DNA of 22,084 nucleotides from Pelagibacteraceae bacterium TMED65. GTDB taxonomy: Bacteria; Pseudomonadota; Alphaproteobacteria; TMED127. The position numbers were made by a program, and so were the translations under genes. The DNA lies in the NCBI GenBank assembly GCA_002167215.1, contig NHDS01000011.1, positions 9,506-31,589 on the forward strand, given 5' to 3'. Below the pieces are notes generated by a model, which did no database searches, was not told the origin of the DNA, and worked only from the letters and a program-made list of their open reading frames with translations. Below are positions 17,195 to 22,084 of this stretch, in pieces; position 1 is the first letter of the stretch; every line of letters begins with the position of its first letter.

Positions 17195-17959
17195 ATGAAA
17201 GCAGTAATTTTAGCAGGTGGCTTTGGAACCAGAATTTCTGAAGAAACTCATTTAAGACCAAAACCAATGATTGAAATTGGTGGGAAACCAATCATTTGGC
17301 ATATAATGAAACAATATTCTCAGCATGGAATTAATGATTTCATTATCTGCTGCGGTTATAAAGGATATTTAATAAAAGAATATTTTTATAATTATTCACT
17401 TCATTTAACGGATATTACAATTAATACAAAAAACAATCAGACATGGTTTCATGATAATTATGCTGAGGATTGGAATGTAACCTTAGTTGATACTGGTGAG
17501 AACACTCTTACTGGTGGTAGATTGAAAAGAATTTCAAGATATTTAGATAATGAAAGTGATTTTTGTTTTACATATGGGGATGGTATAGGGGATATAGATA
17601 TTTCAAAAGCAATTAATGAACATCGCAAGAACGGAAAATTGGCAACGGTTACAGCAACTAAACCACAAGGAAGGTTTGGTTCACTATCGCTTGAGAAAGA
17701 TAAAATAAAGAGTTTTAAAGAAAAACCTGCAGAATGGATTAATGCAGGGTTTTTTGTTTTGTCCAAAGAAGTTATTAATAGGATTGATGGTGATAATTGT
17801 GCATGGGAAGAAAAACCTATGGAAAGTTTAGCGTCTGAAGGACAATTTTCAGTATACTTCCACAAAGGTTTTTGGCAACCAATGGATACACTTAGAGATA
17901 AAATAAAACTAGAAGAGCTATGGAATAGTGGGGCTCCGCCCTGGAAAACGTGGTCATGA
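17195..17959 (+). CDS. rfbF: Glucose-1-phosphate cytidylyltransferase
   Basis: Makes CDP-glucose from CTP and glucose-1-phosphate, the entry step to CDP-linked deoxysugars (also called DdhA). The nucleotidyltransferase signature LAGGFGTRISEETHLRPKPM spans residues 6-25. IGGKPIIWHIMKQYSQHGINDFIICCGYKGYLIKEYF follows, as in RfbF, and FTYGDGIGDID carries the metal-binding Asp129. The C-terminal EKPMESLASEGQFSVYFHKGFWQPMDT is also family-typical. Its 254 aa is the normal length. A clear Shine-Dalgarno and an RpoN-type promoter precede it. Its stop overlaps the rfbG start by 4 bp, forming a coupled pair. Confidence 0.96.
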   Translation: MKAVILAGGFGTRISEETHLRPKPMIEIGGKPIIWHIMKQYSQHGINDFIICCGYKGYLIKEYFYNYSLHLTDITINTKNNQTWFHDNYAEDWNVTLVDTGENTLTGGRLKRISRYLDNESDFCFTYGDGIGDIDISKAINEHRKNGKLATVTATKPQGRFGSLSLEKDKIKSFKEKPAEWINAGFFVLSKEVINRIDGDNCAWEEKPMESLASEGQFSVYFHKGFWQPMDTLRDKIKLEELWNSGAPPWKTWS

Positions 17960-19035
17960 AAAATTCCTTTTGGAATAATAGAAAGGTTTTTATAACAGGA
18001 CATACTGGATTTAAAGGCGGATGGTTAACTTTATGGTTAAAAAGCCTTGGAGCAGAAATTTGTGGCTATGCCTTAAAACCGGAATCAAAAAAATCTCTTT
18101 ATTACGAAGCTGAAGTTTCAAAAGGTATTGATTCAAATTTAAACAATATTTTAAATTATAAAGTATTATCTCAAAAAATTAGTCAATTTTCCCCAGAAGT
18201 TGTTTTTCATCTTGCTGCTCAACCATTGGTAAAAAAATCTTATAAATGTCCACAAGAGACGTTTTCAACTAATATTTCAGGTACAATAAATTTATTGGAA
18301 TCATTAAGACATTCCAAAACCGTAAAATCTATTGTAGTGGTAACAACTGATAAAGTTTATAAAAATAAAGAATCTAAAAAAGGTTATAAAGAAGATGATT
18401 CACTTGGTGGCTTTGATCCTTACAGTAGTAGCAAAGCTTGTTGCGAAATAATAACAAATTCTTATAGATCTTCTTTTTTTAATAACAATAATCTAAGAAT
18501 AGGAATAGCTACAGCTAGGGCTGGAAATGTAATAGGTGGAGGAGACTACGCAGAAAATAGATTGGTGCCTGATATATTTAAATCGATAGAAGAAAACAAA
18601 GCCTTAAAGGTGAGAAATATAAAATCAACTAGACCATGGCAACATGTTTTAGATGCATTAAATGGATACATAATTTTGGCAGAGTCTTTGTACCATAATT
18701 GCCAAAAATTTTCTGAAGCATGGAATTTTGGGCCCAACTTTAAGGACTGCAAAAAAGTTGAATGGATACTAAAAGAATTTCAAAAAAAATATAATTTTGA
18801 AGTTATTGATACATCTAATACTATGAAAGTCCACGAAGCAAATATCTTGAATTTAGATATTTCTAAATCAATTAAAAAACTTAATTGGGTACCAAAATTA
18901 GAGATTAATGATGCAATACATTTAACATCACAATGGTTTAATCTTAAGAAGAATGGTCAATTACCTTCGCAAATCATAAATGATCAAATAAATTATTATA
19001 CAGATAAAATAAATAATAATTACAGCAAACTTTGA
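17956..19035 (+). CDS. rfbG: CDP-glucose 4,6-dehydratase
   Basis: NAD-dependent extended SDR that converts CDP-glucose to CDP-4-keto-6-deoxyglucose. The nucleotide-binding GHTGFKGGW is at 15-23, and the family-specific VVTTDKVYKNKE leads to the catalytic YSSSK (Tyr156, Lys160). ARAGNVIGGGDYAENRLVPD and RPWQHVLDALNGYI are hallmark RfbG blocks. I chose the ATG at 17956 because it forms an ATGA junction with the rfbF stop; a GTG at 17950 would add two residues. The length is 359 aa, as expected. It ends 6 bp from the convergent SDR gene. The product can feed 3-deoxygenation, reduction or a two-carbon branch. Confidence 0.95.
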   Translation: MKNSFWNNRKVFITGHTGFKGGWLTLWLKSLGAEICGYALKPESKKSLYYEAEVSKGIDSNLNNILNYKVLSQKISQFSPEVVFHLAAQPLVKKSYKCPQETFSTNISGTINLLESLRHSKTVKSIVVVTTDKVYKNKESKKGYKEDDSLGGFDPYSSSKACCEIITNSYRSSFFNNNNLRIGIATARAGNVIGGGDYAENRLVPDIFKSIEENKALKVRNIKSTRPWQHVLDALNGYIILAESLYHNCQKFSEAWNFGPNFKDCKKVEWILKEFQKKYNFEVIDTSNTMKVHEANILNLDISKSIKKLNWVPKLEINDAIHLTSQWFNLKKNGQLPSQIINDQINYYTDKINNNYSKL

Positions 19036-19041
19036 CTTATT

Positions 19042-20097
19042 TTACCTTAAATTTTTGTAAAACTTGAACGTTTTCATTAATGAATCTTTAAAAGAAGTAT
19101 AAACTTTTAAATCATTCTTTTTTGCTAAATTAATATTTGGAACGTAAGCAGTTGACAAGAGCTCTGGTTTATTTTCAGTCAAAATCTTAATATTTTTACC
19201 TGTAAGTTTTTTTAGTAAATAAGCTATATCATACAAAGAATATGTCTCATCTGAGCCGACATTTATAGTAAGAAACTTTTTTTCAAATAATAAAATTTTA
19301 AATAACCAAATAACAAGATCTGATGTATATAAATAACTTCTCAACGAGGATCCATCACTATGAATAATTATATCAGAATTTGTTGTTGCAGATTTTATAA
19401 AATTTCCTACAGCAAAATGGCTATCAATAGGAAGCCATGGGCCTATAAATGAAAAGCATCTAGCAATTTTAATTGTTTTTTCTGGTGCTTCAGATGCCCA
19501 ATAATTACAAAGTAATTCAGCAGACTTTTTCAATATTCCGCTTGTATCAGTAAAATTTGAAGAATTTAAATAAAATCCGGAGTTTTCTTTAACCTTTATA
19601 AAGTTTTTTGTGGACTGTTTTCCATAAACTGATCCTGAAGAAATATAAAGGATATTACTGATTTTTTTTTCATTAGCAAAATTTAATATATTTCTAGTTC
19701 CATCGATAATAACTTCAGATAAATCAGAGATCTTTTGATGTGCTTCAATTGATGCTTCAGTAGCACCATGAATAATATGAGTAAAACCATTTTGAATTGT
19801 TGAAAAGTTAGTAACATTACCTTCTATAAAAAATAGATCTTTATATTTATTTACCTCAGGAAACTTTTTTTTAAATTTTTTTGGATTTCTTGATAAAACA
19901 AAAATTTTAATATTTAAATTTAATGATAAATTAAGATGTAATAATCCGCTTAATATAGATTTTCCAAAAAATCCCGTTCCACCAGTTATAAAGATTTTAG
20001 AATTTCTAAGTTTTACAATTGACGTTTTTAACTCTCCGAGAATAAATTCCAAATCCTCTTCACCAATATTAAAAATACTACGTTTCTTGGGCTTCAC
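19042..20097 (-). CDS. NAD-dependent epimerase/dehydratase (extended SDR) with altered catalytic Tyr
   Basis: A 351-aa Rossmann-fold sugar-nucleotide enzyme. The dinucleotide loop ITGGTGFFGKS lies at about 37-47, followed by HGATEASIEAHQ and LYISSGSVYGKQ, all extended-SDR features. At the usual YxxxK site the sequence reads SGILKKSAE, with Ser186 where the catalytic tyrosine is expected and Lys190 kept. IKIARCFSFIGPWLP and YLYTSDLVIWL complete the substrate domain. It most likely acts on the CDP-4-keto sugar made by rfbFG, as a reductase or epimerase, but the specificity is not readable. The frame stays open to a GTG at 20136. I prefer the GTG at 20097, because the upstream stretch has no family character and holds the divergent ThDP-gene promoter. 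Confidence 0.75.
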   Translation of the reverse strand: MKPKKRSIFNIGEEDLEFILGELKTSIVKLRNSKIFITGGTGFFGKSILSGLLHLNLSLNLNIKIFVLSRNPKKFKKKFPEVNKYKDLFFIEGNVTNFSTIQNGFTHIIHGATEASIEAHQKISDLSEVIIDGTRNILNFANEKKISNILYISSGSVYGKQSTKNFIKVKENSGFYLNSSNFTDTSGILKKSAELLCNYWASEAPEKTIKIARCFSFIGPWLPIDSHFAVGNFIKSATTNSDIIIHSDGSSLRSYLYTSDLVIWLFKILLFEKKFLTINVGSDETYSLYDIAYLLKKLTGKNIKILTENKPELLSTAYVPNINLAKKNDLKVYTSFKDSLMKTFKFYKNLR

Positions 20098-20108
20098 ACA
20101 TAATAGTA

Positions 20109-20123
20109 TGGCATTATAATTGC
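20109..20123 (+). promoter_or_regulatory. Sigma-54 (-24/-12) promoter for the ThDP-enzyme gene
   Basis: TGGCATTATAATTGC, followed by AC, matches the RpoN consensus with exact GG-N10-GC spacing. The predicted start near 20135 gives an 18-nt leader to the ATG at 20153. The same stretch contains TATAAT (20115-20120) with TTCACA 16 bp upstream (20093-20098), so a sigma-70-type promoter could also be read here. The repeat of this motif before neighbouring genes favours sigma-54. Confidence 0.68.
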
Positions 20124-20152
20124 ACCAAATAAACACTTTTTAAACAAATTAA

Positions 20153-22057
20153 ATGGATAAAATTAATTATAATCTTGAATCCCTAATAAATAATTTAGAT
20201 GAAAAAAATTCAAAATTTAGGGGAATAAATTCAAAACCAAAAGAAGACACACTTTCTTATCTTCTTTTTGACTATCTCTCAAAAATTGGAACAAACACTG
20301 TCTTTCTTGTTCCTGGTGGTGGAAATATGTTCCTTGTTGATGCAGTAGGAAGACACCCAGACATTAAATGTGTTTGTACTCATAATGAACAATCTGCAGT
20401 AATTGCTGCTGAAGCTTATTCGAGACTCAATAAAGGAATAGGGGTTGCTTTGGTAACAACTGGTCCTGGAGCCACCAACTCAATAACAGGTATAGCTGGT
20501 TCATGGATTGATTCTATCCCTCTTTTAGTCGTTTCAGGTCAAGTTAAAACCGATGATATTAACTTTGACAAGAAATTAAGGCAAAAGGGTCCACAAGAAG
20601 TTGATATAGTTTCGATGGTTAAAGGTATAACCAAGTATTCTGAAACAATTACAGATCATAAAAATTTTTTAAAAAAACTTAGCAAAATTGTAAATCTTTC
20701 AAAAAATGGAAGACCTGGACCATGTTTGATAGATATCCCTTTAGATATTCAATCCCAAAAAGTGAAAATTCCCTTTGATTATAAACCATTCCTAAAGAAC
20801 GAAATAATCAAGGCTAAAAAACAAATTCCAAATGATTTAATAAATAAGATTATAAAATCTAAGAAACCATTATTTTTAATTGGACATGGCGTTAAAAGTT
20901 CCAAATCAGAAAAATTAGCTATAGAATTGGTTAAGTATTCAAATATTCCTGTATGCGTTACTTGGCCAATGATTGACCTACTAGCTTTTCATGATCCTCT
21001 TTACGTTGGAAGACCTGGGGTAGTAGCAAAGAGAAATGCTAATTTAACAATTCAAAATTGTGATTTGTTAATTAGTATTGGGGCAAGATTAGATAGAATT
21101 GTTACGGCCTTCAATCCAAATAATTTTGCAAAAAATGCAGAAATCTATTGTATAGATATTGATGAGGGTGAGCTAATGAAGCATCCTAAAAGATTCAAAA
21201 AACTAAAATTTGATTGTAAATATTTTTTACCAGATTTATTAGTAAAGTTAAGAGATCGTAAATATAAAAACAGAAATACTAGATGGATAAATTTTTGCAA
21301 CAATCTAAAAAAAAAGTATGGAAAAAGCGAATTAAGAAAAAAAAATAGTATGAGCATTTATAGTACTGTAAATTTACTATCAAAAATAATTCCACCCAAT
21401 AGTACCATTGTTACAGGAAGTTCTGGTCTATGTATTGAAGTTTTTTATACGCATTTTGAAAATAAAAGAAATCAAAAAACATTCCTCACAACTGGTTTGG
21501 GTTCAATGGGTTATGGATTCCCAGCTTTGGTTGGTGCTAGTTCACAAATAAAAAAAAACTTATTTTTATATGAAGGTGATGGAAGTGCGATGATGAATCT
21601 TCAAGAGTTACAAACTTTAAAAACAAACAAATGTAAAGCAAAGGTATTTCTAATAAATAATCAAGGTTATGTGTCTATAAGAAATACTCAAAAAAACTAT
21701 TTTGAAGGAAGGTTTATAGGTATTAATAAAAATTCCGGAATGGAAACCTCTTCTATATCTAAAATTGCTAAAGCAATTGGTATCAAATCATATATTATAA
21801 AAAAATATTCTGATTTTAACAAAATAAAAAATACTTTAAACAAGGATGAACTTATTATTTATGAAATTTTCGTAAATAAAGATGAAAAACTAATTCCCAA
21901 ATGTTCGGCATATAAATCAGATAACGGAACAATGGTTTCTTCACCTATAGAAGATATGACACCTTTATTAGAGATTCAGGAATTAAAAAGATTGATTTCA
22001 GGTCCAATTGACAAAAAATCATATTCAATGAGGGGTTTTAAGAATGAAACAAATTGA
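20153..22057 (+). CDS. ThDP-dependent acetolactate-synthase-like enzyme, surface-sugar type
   Basis: A 634-aa thiamine-diphosphate enzyme of the acetohydroxyacid synthase/pyruvate oxidase fold. The N-terminal PYR domain includes the cofactor glutamate Glu79 in CTHNEQSAVIAAEAYSR, then VALVTTGPGATNSITGIAGSW. A middle domain follows, and the C-terminal PP domain has the ThDP/Mg2+ motif GDGS at 475-478 closing with NN at 502-503. The tail SPIEDMTPLLEIQEL is unlike biosynthetic IlvB but recurs in homologues of glycan clusters. Beside rfbF and rfbG the closest precedent is YerE of yersiniose synthesis, which adds a two-carbon unit from pyruvate to a CDP-4-keto-deoxysugar; this role is inferred. It overlaps the next ORF by 14 bp. 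Confidence 0.83.
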   Translation: MDKINYNLESLINNLDEKNSKFRGINSKPKEDTLSYLLFDYLSKIGTNTVFLVPGGGNMFLVDAVGRHPDIKCVCTHNEQSAVIAAEAYSRLNKGIGVALVTTGPGATNSITGIAGSWIDSIPLLVVSGQVKTDDINFDKKLRQKGPQEVDIVSMVKGITKYSETITDHKNFLKKLSKIVNLSKNGRPGPCLIDIPLDIQSQKVKIPFDYKPFLKNEIIKAKKQIPNDLINKIIKSKKPLFLIGHGVKSSKSEKLAIELVKYSNIPVCVTWPMIDLLAFHDPLYVGRPGVVAKRNANLTIQNCDLLISIGARLDRIVTAFNPNNFAKNAEIYCIDIDEGELMKHPKRFKKLKFDCKYFLPDLLVKLRDRKYKNRNTRWINFCNNLKKKYGKSELRKKNSMSIYSTVNLLSKIIPPNSTIVTGSSGLCIEVFYTHFENKRNQKTFLTTGLGSMGYGFPALVGASSQIKKNLFLYEGDGSAMMNLQELQTLKTNKCKAKVFLINNQGYVSIRNTQKNYFEGRFIGINKNSGMETSSISKIAKAIGIKSYIIKKYSDFNKIKNTLNKDELIIYEIFVNKDEKLIPKCSAYKSDNGTMVSSPIEDMTPLLEIQELKRLISGPIDKKSYSMRGFKNETN

Positions 22058-22084
22058 ACAAGATTTTAAAAACTTACCTAAAGA
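22044..22084 (+). CDS. Start of a further gene, cut by the right edge
   Basis: An ATG at 22044, preceded 8 bp upstream by a good Shine-Dalgarno (AGGGG, 22031-22035), opens 13 codons, MKQIEQDFKNLPK, that run off the window. It overlaps the ThDP-enzyme stop by 14 bp, so it is probably translationally coupled and part of the same sugar pathway. Too little is visible to name a family. Confidence 0.55.
   Translation, partial: MKQIEQDFKNLPK

Noticed and set aside
20098..20136. N-terminal extension of the SDR gene to a GTG at 20136.
   Set aside because: The added residues MFIWCNYNAILLC have no family character, and the DNA carries the divergent promoter of the ThDP gene. The longer form cannot be fully excluded.
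1..22084. tRNA or rRNA genes, CRISPR arrays, insertion sequences, attachment sites and long direct repeats.
   Set aside because: Reading both strands I saw no regularly spaced repeats, terminal inverted repeats, transposase-like proteins or tRNA-like arms. Short A/T homopolymer runs are explained by composition.

Overview
The window is strongly AT-rich, gene-dense and free of RNA genes or mobile elements. Gene content suggests a free-living, AT-rich alphaproteobacterium, probably a marine lineage with a reduced genome. The clues are a eukaryote-type NADP isocitrate dehydrogenase, a Ppx/GppA-rlmE-guaB-guaA neighbourhood, an Ig-like/LysM protein next to psd-pssA, very short intergenic gaps, and few Shine-Dalgarno sequences. 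The taxonomic call is an inference. The predicted sigma-54 promoters and a FliB homologue argue for a lineage that keeps RpoN and perhaps a flagellum, which does not fit a typical Pelagibacter.

Positions 1-12519 are mostly housekeeping. A partial icd on the minus strand diverges from an envelope-lipid cluster on the plus strand: a LysM/Ig-like membrane protein, psd and pssA. The last two make phosphatidylethanolamine from CDP-diacylglycerol through phosphatidylserine. A minus-strand operon follows, encoding a membrane-fusion adaptor and an RND efflux pump, with no outer-membrane partner in view. The plus strand then carries a short Ppx/GppA phosphatase, rlmE, guaB and guaA; guaB and guaA overlap by 4 bp and convert IMP to GMP.

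Positions 12531-22084 are an accessory surface-modification region. It holds an orphan SAM methyltransferase, a FliB-type flagellin lysine N-methylase, an FkbM-like protein, a TPR-glycosyltransferase, rfbF and rfbG (glucose-1-phosphate to CDP-4-keto-6-deoxyglucose), an extended SDR sugar enzyme with an altered active site, and a ThDP-dependent acetolactate-synthase-like enzyme. The last gene runs into a further partial ORF. The rfbF/rfbG/SDR/ThDP set resembles pathways to branched CDP-deoxysugars such as yersiniose.

The main discovery is a repeated sigma-54 (-24/-12) promoter, TGGyAT-N5-TTGC with exact GG-N10-GC spacing. It lies directly upstream of fliB, the FkbM-like gene, rfbF and the ThDP gene, and a weaker copy precedes the TPR-glycosyltransferase. 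This suggests that transcription units on both strands form one RpoN regulon. Because RpoN commonly controls flagellar genes and FliB methylates flagellin, I infer a flagellin (or co-regulated surface) methylation and glycosylation island using a CDP-linked, possibly branched, deoxysugar. Several predicted transcripts would be nearly leaderless, which also affects the choice of start codons.
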